Shown here: positions 7,757-14,910 of the stretch, in pieces
Numbering within the stretch: position 1 is the stretch's first letter
Layout: each line of letters starts with the position of its first letter
Assembly: GCA_019689515.1 (NCBI GenBank)
Contig: JADGHI010000025.1
Location: 1-16,721, forward strand
Direction of reading: 5' to 3'
Origin: Acetobacteraceae bacterium
GTDB lineage: Bacteria; Pseudomonadota; Alphaproteobacteria; Acetobacterales; Acetobacteraceae
Length of the DNA: 16,721 bases
The notes under the pieces: model-generated
Databases searched by the model: none
Told to the model about the DNA's origin: nothing
The model's input: only the letters and a program-made list of their open reading frames with translations
Program-made: the position numbers and the translations under genes

Positions 7757-8233
7757 TCACCCGGCCGGCGGCGGCACGAAGGGGTAGGGGACGGCCTCTC
7801 GCCCGCGATAGGGCAGCGCCACCACGGCCGAGCCGGGCGTGGATTCCAGCCCCTTCTCGTTGCGGATGCCGAGGTCGAGCTCCACCAGCCCGTAGGCCGG
7901 CGCCTCGCGCTTGCCCTTCACCTTGGCCCAGACGGAGAGCGTCTCGCCGACGATGTTCATGGCGCGGAACTGGAAGTTCACCTTCCACACCCAGCCTTCG
8001 CGCCCCGCCCAGTCCTTCAGGAGCTGGACGATGAATTGCTGCTTGAGTGAGCCGTTGATGAGCAGGCCCGGGAGCTTGTCGTGCTCCTTCGCGAAGCGCT
8101 CGTCGTAGTGGATCTTGTGCCAGTTCTCCATCGCCGCCGACCAGCGCATCAGGTGCGGCGTCTGCAGCGGGCCCTTGAGCAGCGGGCCGATCTCCTGGCC
8201 GACCTCGACGTCCTCGAAATTCACTCGCGCCAT
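7757..8233 (-). CDS. MaoC-like dehydratase (catalytic half of a two-subunit enoyl-CoA hydratase)
   Basis: 158-residue hot-dog protein. The helix motif NWHKIHYDERFA (37-48) corresponds to the R-hydratase active-site helix. His42 matches the catalytic His of PhaJ-type hydratases, while the Asp position is Asn37, as in the NGHRIHYD motif of HTD2/mesaconyl-C4-CoA-hydratase relatives. It follows the FAS1-like subunit gene by 13 bp. Such N- and C-terminal halves are fused in some hydratases and split in others (steroid ChsH1/ChsH2). Together they should hydrate a 2-enoyl-CoA produced by the acyl-CoA dehydrogenase (inference). The ATG at 8233 has only a GAG-type ribosome site, so it may depend on coupling. 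Confidence 0.88.
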   Translation of the reverse strand: MARVNFEDVEVGQEIGPLLKGPLQTPHLMRWSAAMENWHKIHYDERFAKEHDKLPGLLINGSLKQQFIVQLLKDWAGREGWVWKVNFQFRAMNIVGETLSVWAKVKGKREAPAYGLVELDLGIRNEKGLESTPGSAVVALPYRGREAVPYPFVPPPAG

Positions 8234-8246
8234 GGCCGTCGCTCGC

Positions 8247-8768
8247 TCACTTCCGCCGGATGATGGTCTTGCGCGCGCGCATCAGCAGCTCGCCCGCCCC
8301 GTTGGTGTACTCGGTCTCGATGATGACGAAGACCATCGGGCCGGCGCGGGTCTCGCGCTCGTAGATGTCGGCGTAGCGGGACTTCTGGAACACCGTCTCG
8401 CCGTGGCGGGCGTAGCGGTAGAACTCGACCTCCGCGCCGCCGTTGAGCAGCGAGAAGCCGTGCAGCGGGAGCTCCGGCAGGCCGTCGCGCACGCCCATGA
8501 CGAGGCCGTCGAAGTCCGGGTCGTGCGCGCGCTCGGTCAGCACGTCCGGCGAGCCGAAGGGCGTGCGGAACATGAAGGCGGGGTAGAGCGGCGGCGCCAC
8601 TGCGCCGCCATAGCGCGCCCCGGCCTCGTCGGAGGCGTAGGCCGGGTCCGGATCCATGATCGCCTGGGCGTAGCGCCGCACCGCGCCCTTCTCGACCGGA
8701 TCGCAGGCCGGGAAGGGCGTACTCTCGGCACCGATGTACTTGCGGACCTCGTCGGTCAGGAGCGCCAT
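8247..8768 (-). CDS. FAS1-like dehydratase domain protein (N-terminal-half hydratase subunit)
   Basis: 173-residue hot-dog protein of the MaoC_dehydrat_N/FAS1-like type. The opening IGAESTPF (12-19), the EKGAVRRYAQAI helix (26-37) and YGGAVAPP (53-60) are typical. The C-terminal half has a second clear block, RAGPMVFVIIETEYTNGAGE (141-160). It lacks the H-x-D helix of its downstream partner and so probably supplies the substrate-binding half of a heterodimeric hydratase. AGAGGGG overlapping the CoA-transferase stop drives the ATG at 8768, which lies 10 bp after that gene. A role in hydrating a mesaconyl- or methylglutaconyl-like CoA ester is inference. Confidence 0.88.
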   Translation of the reverse strand: MALLTDEVRKYIGAESTPFPACDPVEKGAVRRYAQAIMDPDPAYASDEAGARYGGAVAPPLYPAFMFRTPFGSPDVLTERAHDPDFDGLVMGVRDGLPELPLHGFSLLNGGAEVEFYRYARHGETVFQKSRYADIYERETRAGPMVFVIIETEYTNGAGELLMRARKTIIRRK

Positions 8769-8778
8769 GGGTTCCCCT

Positions 8779-10017
8779 CTATTCTGCGGCCTTCGCCGCG
8801 CCTGTGATGCTGCGCCAGCCGGGATCGAGCCCGACGATCCCGCGCGCCGCCAGGTCCTGGATCGCGTCCTCGTCGTAGCCGAGGCTACGCAGCACCTCCG
8901 CGCTGTGCTGGCCGAGGCGTGGCGGGTGAAGGTCGATCCGGCCCGGCGTCTCGCTGAACTTGATTGGCAGCCCGGCCATGCGCATCGGACCGAGGCCGGG
9001 CAGGTCGAGTTGCGCGATCATGTCGCGCGCGCGCACCTGCTCCTCCTCGACCACGCGGTCGATGCGGTTGATCGGCGAGCAGGGCACGCCGGCGGCCTTC
9101 AGCCGCTGCTCCCACTCCGCGACCGGGCGCTTCGCCATGACCTCGGAGATCAATTCGATCATGAGCTCACGGTTCTCGACGCGGCGGCGCGCGTCGAGGA
9201 AGCGCGGATCCTCGATCCACTCCGGCTTCTCCAGGACGCCGCAGAGATCGCGCCACATCCGCTCGTTGAAGGCGGAGATGATGATCCAGTCGTCGGCCGC
9301 CTTGTAGGCGCGGTAGGTTGGGCTGGTCAGCGCGCCGCTGCCGCTCGGCCCCGGCACCTCGCCCGAGGCGAAGTAGCGGGTGATGAAATGCGCGAGCATC
9401 GCGATCTGGCCCTCGAGCAGGGAGGTGTCCACCCGCTGCCCACGGCCGGTACGGTGGCGCGCCTCGATCGCCATCATCACGCCGATCGTGCCGAGCATCC
9501 CCGCGCCGATGTCGGCGACCGAGAGGCCCATCTTCACCGGCCCGCCGCCGGGCTCGCCGGTGATGCTCATGCCGCCCGAATAGGCCTGCATGAAGAGGTC
9601 GTTCGCCGGCTCCTGCGCGCGCGGCCCCGTCGCGCCGAAGCCGCTGATCGAGCAGTAGATCAACCGCGGATTCTCGCGCGAGAGCGCCTCGTAGGACAGG
9701 CCCGCGCGCTCCAGCGCGCCGATCCGGTAGTTGTCCACCAGCACGTCAGCCCGCACGATCAGCCGGCGCGCGATCTCGACGCCTTCGGCGCTCTTGAGGT
9801 CCAGCGCGACGCTGCGCTTGTTGCGGTTGGCGGACGCGAAATAGTAGCCGAGGCTGTCGTGGAAATAGGGCGGCCAGGAGCGGCTGTCGTCGCCGGAGCC
9901 GACGCGCTCGATCTTCACCACCTCGGCGCCGTAGTCGGCGAGCATCATGCCGCAGAAGGGGCCGGCCATGGCGACGCCGATCTCGACGACGCGCAAACCT
10001 TCGAGCGGCGCGCTCAT
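8779..10017 (-). CDS. CaiB/BaiF family CoA-transferase
   Basis: 412-residue class III CoA-transferase of normal length (about 400). The N-terminal block LEGLRVVEIG (5-14), MLADYGAEVVKIE (25-37) and NRNKRSVALDLK (64-75) are hallmarks. The catalytic Asp is most likely Asp140 in EPANDLFMQAYSG. Such enzymes move CoA between carboxylic acids by way of an aspartyl-CoA anhydride; relatives act on succinate with itaconate, methylmalate, HMG, carnitine or oxalate. The frame stays open to 10161, but the family N-terminus places the start at 10017; its ribosome site is weak (AGGG). This is the likely activation step of the pathway. The unusually long 118-bp gap ahead holds a hairpin and may contain an internal promoter. 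Confidence 0.93.
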   Translation of the reverse strand: MSAPLEGLRVVEIGVAMAGPFCGMMLADYGAEVVKIERVGSGDDSRSWPPYFHDSLGYYFASANRNKRSVALDLKSAEGVEIARRLIVRADVLVDNYRIGALERAGLSYEALSRENPRLIYCSISGFGATGPRAQEPANDLFMQAYSGGMSITGEPGGGPVKMGLSVADIGAGMLGTIGVMMAIEARHRTGRGQRVDTSLLEGQIAMLAHFITRYFASGEVPGPSGSGALTSPTYRAYKAADDWIIISAFNERMWRDLCGVLEKPEWIEDPRFLDARRRVENRELMIELISEVMAKRPVAEWEQRLKAAGVPCSPINRIDRVVEEEQVRARDMIAQLDLPGLGPMRMAGLPIKFSETPGRIDLHPPRLGQHSAEVLRSLGYDEDAIQDLAARGIVGLDPGWRSITGAAKAAE

Positions 10018-10135
10018 GCCCTGGCGTTCCGCTTGGCGGCGATGATCCCGCGCAATTGCTCCTCCCGCGCGGCGCATCCGTTTCGCCGCGGCAATGCGCC
10101 GCCCACGATGCGCCAGTCGTCTGACTGCGGCGAGG
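10018..10135 (-). promoter_or_regulatory. 118-bp gap with a 9-bp inverted repeat before the CoA-transferase
   Basis: The longest gap within the catabolic array. GCGGCGCAT (10069-10077) pairs with ATGCGCCGC (10094-10102) around a 16-base loop. The 12-base string CCGCGGCAATGC (10086-10097), which overlaps the loop and right arm, recurs upstream of the first gene of the array (13578-13589). The stem has no T-run, so a protein-binding or attenuating site is as likely as a terminator. No clear promoter boxes were found. Confidence 0.4.
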
Positions 10136-11344
10136 CTAGCGCAGCCCTTCGGAGGCGGCAATTCGCGCCGGCGCGGCCGAGGCGGTATCGCCGATGCCCA
10201 CCTGCCAGGTCGAAGGCCGGCCGCCGTAGTTGGTCCCCGCCCGCTTCTCCAGCCAGTAGCCGTAGGAGCGCGGGAGCTGCCCGTAGCCCAGGCGGCCGAC
10301 GCCGAGCTTCTCCGCCGCGTCCACCGGCCAGTTCGGGTTGTGCAGCAGCTCGCGCCCGAGTGCGACGAGGTCTGCCTGGCCCGTGCGCAGGATCTGCTCT
10401 GCCTGGTCGGCGTGGATGATCAGGCCGACGGCCATGGTCGCGATGCCGGCGCCCTCGCGGATCGCCGCCGCGTATTCCACCTGGTAGCCGTAGCGCAGCG
10501 TCCGCACCGACTCGACGGCCGAGCGCGCGGTCATGCCGCCGCTGCTGCAGTCGATCACGTCCACGCCGCGTGCCTTGAGCTCGCGCGCCAGCGCGATGCT
10601 GTCCTCGATGCGCCAGCCCTCTTCGTCCACGGCGGAGGCGCGGAAGAACAGCGGCTTCTCGGCCGGCCAGGAGGCGCGCACGCGCTCGGCGATCTCGAGC
10701 GCGAAGCGCATGCGGTTGGCGAAGCTGCCGCCGTACTCGTCGGTGCGCCGGTTGGCGTGCTCGGAGAGGAACTGGTGGATCAGGTAGCCGTGCGCGCCGT
10801 GGATCTCCACCACGTCGAAGCCGGCACGGTTGGCGCGCTCGGCGGCCTTGCCCCAGGCCTCGACCAGGTCCTTCACCTCGGCGCGCGTCAGTTCGCGCGG
10901 CACCGGGAAGCCGTCGGCGTGCGGCACCGCGCTCGGCCCGACCAGCTCCCACTCCTCGCCGTGGTCCACGCCGGGCAGATCGGGGCTCGGCACGCGGCCC
11001 TCCCAGGGCAGGGTGCTGCGCGCCTTGCGGCCGGAATGGCCGAGCTGGATCGCCGTCGCCGCGCCATGCGCCTTCAGGAAAGCGACGATGCGCGCCATGG
11101 GGGCGACGAACTCGTCCTTCCACAGGCCGAGGTCGCGCGCGGTCGTGCAGCCGCGCGGGTCCACCTTGGTGGACTCGAAGAAGACCAGGCCGGTGCCGCC
11201 GACGGCGAACTTGCCGAGATGCATCAGGTGGAAGTCGTTCACGAACCCGCGCTCGGCCGAGTAGGTCAGCATCGGCGAGAGCACGATGCGGTTGCGCAGG
11301 CGCAGGCCGCGCAGCTCCAGCGGCGTGAACAGCAGCGGGTCCAT
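10136..11344 (-). CDS. NADH:flavin oxidoreductase, old yellow enzyme family (YqjM-like)
   Basis: 402-residue FMN TIM-barrel ene-reductase; the first 350 or so residues cover the family and the rest is a tail. His182 and His185 in EIHGAHGYLIHQFLS, then RRTDEYGGSFANR (199-211), are the substrate-anchoring and FMN-binding motifs, and QLGHSGRKA (100-108) is the usual strand. Relative to YqjM, Met25 and Tyr28 are kept but the flavin-tuning Cys26 is Leu26. A strong GAGGGGG precedes ATG 11344. Such enzymes use NAD(P)H to reduce a C=C bond conjugated to a carbonyl. In this operon it could reduce an unsaturated acid or lactone before CoA activation (inference). A 51-bp gap separates it from azlD. Confidence 0.93.
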   Translation of the reverse strand: MDPLLFTPLELRGLRLRNRIVLSPMLTYSAERGFVNDFHLMHLGKFAVGGTGLVFFESTKVDPRGCTTARDLGLWKDEFVAPMARIVAFLKAHGAATAIQLGHSGRKARSTLPWEGRVPSPDLPGVDHGEEWELVGPSAVPHADGFPVPRELTRAEVKDLVEAWGKAAERANRAGFDVVEIHGAHGYLIHQFLSEHANRRTDEYGGSFANRMRFALEIAERVRASWPAEKPLFFRASAVDEEGWRIEDSIALARELKARGVDVIDCSSGGMTARSAVESVRTLRYGYQVEYAAAIREGAGIATMAVGLIIHADQAEQILRTGQADLVALGRELLHNPNWPVDAAEKLGVGRLGYGQLPRSYGYWLEKRAGTNYGGRPSTWQVGIGDTASAAPARIAASEGLR

Positions 11345-11395
11345 GGCGATTCCCCCTCGGTCCGCGCGAGACTTAGCGGCTCGGCCGGTGCGCGC

Positions 11396-11719
11396 CTAGA
11401 GCGCCACGCCGCGCAGCAGCGCCAGCACCGCAAGTCCCGCGAGCAGCGCCGGCAGCAGCCGCCGTCCGAAGGCGACGTAGCCGATGAGCCCTGCCGCCAG
11501 CGCCGCGACGCGCGCAAGGAGCGGCAGGGTGGCGAGGGCACCGGTGGGCGCCACCACCGCCAGCACAACGAAGGCCGCCAGCGTCGCCTGCGCCACCGCC
11601 GCCGCCCAGGCGACGAAGGGATGGTCCGGCCGCAGCGCGCCGGCCACCGCGAGGCCGGCCACGCGCAGGGCGAGGCAGCACAGCGCCGCCAGCAGCAGTG
11701 CGAGATCGGCCTCAGCCAT
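11396..11719 (-). CDS. azlD: AzlD-family membrane protein
   Basis: 107-residue, almost wholly hydrophobic protein with about four predicted membrane segments, normal for AzlD, the small partner of AzlC in exporters of branched-chain amino acids (family knowledge from azaleucine resistance). The features seen are size, hydrophobicity, the short charged LRPDHPF loop (29-35) and position. The gene overlaps the end of azlC by 8 bases, the standard azlC-azlD arrangement. Its place inside a catabolic array is odd: it may export an amino-acid-like or keto-acid by-product, or be an unrelated insertion. Confidence 0.88.
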   Translation of the reverse strand: MAEADLALLLAALCCLALRVAGLAVAGALRPDHPFVAWAAAVAQATLAAFVVLAVVAPTGALATLPLLARVAALAAGLIGYVAFGRRLLPALLAGLAVLALLRGVAL

Positions 11720-12458
11720 GCTGCTGCGCGCGCTGCCCGTGTTTCCGCCCGAGCAGGAAGGCCGCCGTGCCGCCGACGATGCCGGCTGCGAGCAGCCCCC
11801 AGGCGGCCGGCAGCAGCAGCGCGAGCGGCGCCGCCGCGGCGCCCGCCAGGACCGCGCCGCGCACGCCCGGCCGGCCGAGATCGGCGGCGAGCAGCAGCGC
11901 GAAGTAGAGCGGGTTGGCGAAGACCAGCACCGCCCGCGTCGCCGGATCGAGCAGGCCGGCGACGGCGTGCCCCGCCACCGCTGCCGCGCCCGCGATCAGC
12001 CAGCTAGCCAGGCCGAAGCCGAGGAACCAGGGCAGCCGGCCGGGCGGCGCGAGGCCGGGCAGGGCGCGCATCGCCGCCGCCCAGGGGGTGATGGCGACGA
12101 AGGGCGCGCCGCACAGCGACCACCGCCGCGGCCTGTGCGGTGCGGCGAGCATCGGCGCCAGCGCGACCGCCATCGGCAGGAAGCGCGCATTCACCGCGAC
12201 CGCACCGAGCACCGCGGGCAGCACGCCTCCCGCGGCGCCGGACGCGGCCGCATGCTGCACGAGCACGAGCTGGCCCGGCATGCCGTACACGCCCCAGGTC
12301 GCCGCCAGCGCCCAGCCGACCGGCAAGCCGGCCTCGCGCACCGTGGCCCCGAAGGCGAGGAAGGTCGCGGCCATCGCCACTGCCGGAGCGCCGAACGCTT
12401 CCGCCGCGCCGATACGCCATGCACGGCGCGGCGCGGCTCCGTGGGGGGCGGTTCGCAT
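11712..12458 (-). CDS. azlC: AzlC-family permease
   Basis: 248-residue inner-membrane protein with about six to seven hydrophobic segments, normal for AzlC (about 230-250). The family-typical block VNARFLPMAVALAPML (88-103) and the first pair of helices around AAEAFGAPAVAMAATF support the call. With AzlD it would form a branched-chain amino acid exporter. The start ATG at 12458 lies 28 bp after the upstream Bug gene stop, so it is probably in the same transcript. The polar N-terminal stretch (about 15 residues) is rich in Arg, fitting a cytoplasmic N-terminus. Real cargo here is unknown. Confidence 0.9.
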   Translation of the reverse strand: MRTAPHGAAPRRAWRIGAAEAFGAPAVAMAATFLAFGATVREAGLPVGWALAATWGVYGMPGQLVLVQHAAASGAAGGVLPAVLGAVAVNARFLPMAVALAPMLAAPHRPRRWSLCGAPFVAITPWAAAMRALPGLAPPGRLPWFLGFGLASWLIAGAAAVAGHAVAGLLDPATRAVLVFANPLYFALLLAADLGRPGVRGAVLAGAAAAPLALLLPAAWGLLAAGIVGGTAAFLLGRKHGQRAQQHG

Positions 12459-12486
12459 GCGGCGATGGTGGCTGCGCCGCTCCGCC

Positions 12487-13482
12487 TCAGTTCACCCGGA
12501 GGCCGGCGCGCTCGATGATGCTGCGCCAGCGCTCCACCTCCTCGGCCACGAAGCGGCGGAAGCGCTCGCCATGCATGCCGTTGAGCGGCGTGCTGCCGCT
12601 GTTGATCAGCGCCTGGCGCACCTGCGGATCGGTGAGCGCGGCGGCCACGCCCTCGGCGAGCCGTTCCACCACCCGGTCGGGCGTGCGGGCCGGGACGAAC
12701 ACGCCGGACCAGCTTCCCGCCACCGCATCCGGCACGCCCGCCTCGACGATGGTCGGCACATCGGGAAGCTGCTCCAGCCGCGTGGTGGAGGTGACCGCCA
12801 GGCCGCGCAGCTTGCCGTCGCGCAGGAAGGGGCCGGCGGAGACCGGGTAGTCGAACATGATGTCCACCGTGCCGGCGACGAGGTCGTTCAGCGACCGCGC
12901 GCTGCCCGCGTAGGGCACATGGGTCATGCGCGTGCCGGTCACGGACATGAACAGCTCGGCGGTCAGGTGCGTCGCGGTGCCGATCCCGGCGGAGCCGAAA
13001 TTCACCTCGCCCGGATGGGCGCGCGCATAGGCCACCAGCTCGGCAACGGTGCGGTAGGGCCGCTGCGGGTTGCAGACGAGCAGGTTCGGCGTCGAGGTCA
13101 GGCCGTGCACGGGCACGAAGTCGCGCAGCGCATCGTAGCGCAGCGTGCGGTAGAGGGCGGGGTTCGCCGCCATCGTGCCCTGGGTGCCGTAGAGGATGGT
13201 GTGGCCGTCCGGCGTGGCGCGCGCGGCCGCTTCGGTGCCGACCGAGCCGCCGGCGCCGGGCCGGTTCTCCACCACCACCGGCTGGCCGAAGCGGCTGGCG
13301 AGGCGCTGCGCGACCAGGCGCGAGGTGGTGTCGGTGATGCCGCCCGGGGTGAAGGGCACGATCCAGGTGATCGGCCGCGTCGGCCAGGCCTCGTCCGCGC
13401 GTGCCGCACCGGCGACGGGCGCCAGCAGTGGTGCGGCGAGCGATCCGAGAAGCGCCGTCCGGCGTGTCGTGCGCGATGGCAT
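12487..13482 (-). CDS. Bug/TctC-family periplasmic substrate-binding protein (proximal copy)
   Basis: 331-residue tripartite tricarboxylate transporter receptor protein. The N-terminus has a twin-arginine-like export signal (RR at 7-8 followed by TALLGSLAAPLLAP) ending near ARA-D (29/30), whereas the distal copy has a plain Sec signal. Family motifs are WPTRPITWIVPFTPGG (33-48), ENRPGAGG (72-79) and PDGHTILYG (91-99), the canonical Bug pattern. The frame is open to 13704, and a second ATG lies at 13497, but GGAGGGGG at 13488-13495 places the start at 13482. It is the first gene of the catabolic array. No TctA/TctB is present in the window. A carboxylic acid ligand is inferred. Confidence 0.95.
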   Translation of the reverse strand: MPSRTTRRTALLGSLAAPLLAPVAGAARADEAWPTRPITWIVPFTPGGITDTTSRLVAQRLASRFGQPVVVENRPGAGGSVGTEAAARATPDGHTILYGTQGTMAANPALYRTLRYDALRDFVPVHGLTSTPNLLVCNPQRPYRTVAELVAYARAHPGEVNFGSAGIGTATHLTAELFMSVTGTRMTHVPYAGSARSLNDLVAGTVDIMFDYPVSAGPFLRDGKLRGLAVTSTTRLEQLPDVPTIVEAGVPDAVAGSWSGVFVPARTPDRVVERLAEGVAAALTDPQVRQALINSGSTPLNGMHGERFRRFVAEEVERWRSIIERAGLRVN

Positions 13483-13645
13483 GCGTTCCCCCTCCATTCG
13501 ACAGTGCGTGGTCGGCCGGCCGGTTCGCCCGTGCCGCCCCACTGCATGACGGCCGGCATGCTGCCGTGCCGGTCCGCCCGCGGCAATGCCGCGCACTCCG
13601 TTTAGGTGCATCGTCGAGTCGCTGGTCTGCGCGCCGCGGGCCGGC
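13483..13645 (-). promoter_or_regulatory. Leader region of the catabolic array
   Basis: 163 bp between the EcsC stop and the first Bug gene, the most likely site of the array promoter. It holds GGAGGGGG at 13488-13495 (ribosome site), a dyad at 13553-13572, a hairpin CGCGGC/GCCGCG (13579-13584 with 13588-13593), and the 12-mer shared with the CoA-transferase leader (13578-13589). A TTG-type -35 (TTGCCG on the minus strand, inside the hairpin) is possible, but no good -10 was found. Confidence 0.45.
13553..13572. promoter_or_regulatory. Operator-like dyad CCGGCA-N8-TGCCGG
   Basis: Perfect 6-bp arms (13553-13558 and 13567-13572) with 8 bases between. They are placed about 70-90 bases before the first gene of the array, where a dimeric regulator could bind. 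No regulator gene is in the window. GC-rich dyads of this size are not rare here, so this is tentative. Confidence 0.35.
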
Positions 13646-14470
13646 TCAGGCGGCGAAGCGCGCGTCGCGCATGGCGTCGTAGGCAGCGCGCACGAGCGCG
13701 GCACCGTGCGTGCGCTCCAGCCGGCGAACCGTGAAGTGGCCGCGCGCGACGGAGCGGAAATGCTCCAGGAAGGCGAGGTTCACCGCCGCCCCCGCCGCGG
13801 CGCCGAGGAGCGGCGCCGCCTGGGCGGAGAGCTTGAGCGCGACGGGGCCGCCGAAGCGCGCGGCGACCGCGCCGATGAAGCTCGGCAGGAGGACCCCGCC
13901 GACGCCTCGCCCGATCGCGCCCTGCAGTGCCTCGGCGAGGGCGATGCGCACGGCGAAGTAGCCGGACTCCGCCGCGTCGTCGTAGGGATCGCGGCCGCCG
14001 AGGGCGAAGACTTTCAGGCACTCGGCCGCGACTTCCGGGTGGTCGAGGTCCTCGCCCTGCTCGGCAGCGGTCGCCGCGATCTGGCGCAGCAGCAGGGTGG
14101 TGGAGACGGGGAGCTCGACCAGCGTCCCCGGCAGGCCGAGCGCGCCTCCGGCCGCGCCGCTCGCCGCGGCGAGCCCGCGATGGAACCAGTCGGAGGAGAT
14201 CGGCAGGGGCGTGCGGGCGGGGCCGGACCTCAGCGCCACCTTCATCGCGCGGGTAAGCGCGTGGCGGATCGCGGCGTCGAGCACGCCCTGCGCCGGGCCC
14301 GGCAGGCGTGCCTTCAGCGCCTCGATCGGCGTGCCGACCAGTGCGGCGAGGCGGACGGCGAGCGAGGTGCCCTCCAGCGCGGCCACCGCGCCGGAAAGCT
14401 CCGTGCGGGCGGCGTCGGGGAGGCCGGGGATGGGCAGGTTGGCGGCGGAAGCGGAGGTGGTGTCGGGCAT
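13646..14470 (-). CDS. EcsC family protein
   Basis: 274-residue member of the EcsC family, of poorly known function, named after the third gene of the Bacillus ecs transporter operon. The SDWFHRGLAAASGAAGGA block (about 92-109), then LPGTLVELPVSTTLLLRQIA and the HPEVAAECLKVFALGG stretch, are typical. The C-terminal half has Gly/Ala-rich hydrophobic segments, suggesting membrane association. The frame is open upstream to 14608, but that would run into the toxin gene; ATG 14470 is preferred although it has no clear ribosome site. It lies 38 bp after the toxin stop and may be read from the toxin-antitoxin promoter. No functional link to its neighbours is evident. Confidence 0.85.
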   Translation of the reverse strand: MPDTTSASAANLPIPGLPDAARTELSGAVAALEGTSLAVRLAALVGTPIEALKARLPGPAQGVLDAAIRHALTRAMKVALRSGPARTPLPISSDWFHRGLAAASGAAGGALGLPGTLVELPVSTTLLLRQIAATAAEQGEDLDHPEVAAECLKVFALGGRDPYDDAAESGYFAVRIALAEALQGAIGRGVGGVLLPSFIGAVAARFGGPVALKLSAQAAPLLGAAAGAAVNLAFLEHFRSVARGHFTVRRLERTHGAALVRAAYDAMRDARFAA

Positions 14471-14508
14471 GAAGGGTTGGGGAACCGTCGCGCGGCGCGG
14501 GCGGATGC

Positions 14509-14910
14509 TCAGCTTGGGCTGCGCGGGCGGGTGTTGTCGCGCAGCCAGGCGGCGAAGTCCTCCTCGGGAAGGTCGCCGGCGGCGAGGCGCAGCATTGCCA
14601 TGACGCACTCCGCGTCACCTGCAACCAGATCGAGCCCGTTCAGACCGAGAAAGGTCTCGACCGCGACGAAGGCTGTGCGCTTGTTGCCATCGACGAAGGG
14701 ATGATTGCGCGCGAGGCCATGGCCGAGCGCCGCGGCGAGCGCCGGCAGGTCCGGCTTACCATAAGCCGCGAGATTTCGGGGACGTGCCAGGGCGCTTTCC
14801 AACAACCCCGGGTCGCGCAGTCCTTCCCCGCCGCCGTGCTCGGCGATCTGCTCCTCGTGGATGGCGAGGAGGACATCGAGGGTGAGCCACTCCGGTTCCC
14901 GCGCAGTCAC
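14509..14910 (-). CDS. doc: Death-on-curing (Doc/Fic) family toxin
   Basis: 133-residue Fic-fold protein of the type II death-on-curing family (Doc is 126). The active-site loop HPFVDGNKRTA (70-80) contains the conserved His70, Asp74, Asn76, Lys77 and Arg78. Lys77 in the NKR position is the Doc type, whose founder phosphorylates EF-Tu, rather than the NGR of AMP-transferring Fic enzymes. The early motif GLRDPGLLESAL (30-41) is also typical. The GTG start overlaps the antitoxin stop by four bases (GTGA), so toxin synthesis depends on antitoxin translation. All motif residues are intact, so the toxin is probably active. Confidence 0.92.
   Translation of the reverse strand: MTAREPEWLTLDVLLAIHEEQIAEHGGGEGLRDPGLLESALARPRNLAAYGKPDLPALAAALGHGLARNHPFVDGNKRTAFVAVETFLGLNGLDLVAGDAECVMAMLRLAAGDLPEEDFAAWLRDNTRPRSPS

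Noticed and set aside
10018..10161. Longer N-terminus for the CoA-transferase
   Set aside because: It would overlap the reductase stop, and the extra residues match no family sequence; the class III family starts at the LEGLRVVEIG block.
6583..13605. Further long plus-strand frames (6583-8034, 8734-10419, 10094-12007, 11914-13605)
   Set aside because: All are antisense to recognisable genes, and their translations are Arg/Ala/Pro-rich without motifs.
13483..13704. Longer N-terminus for the proximal Bug protein
   Set aside because: It would bury the signal peptide and run into the EcsC gene; GGAGGGGG supports 13482.
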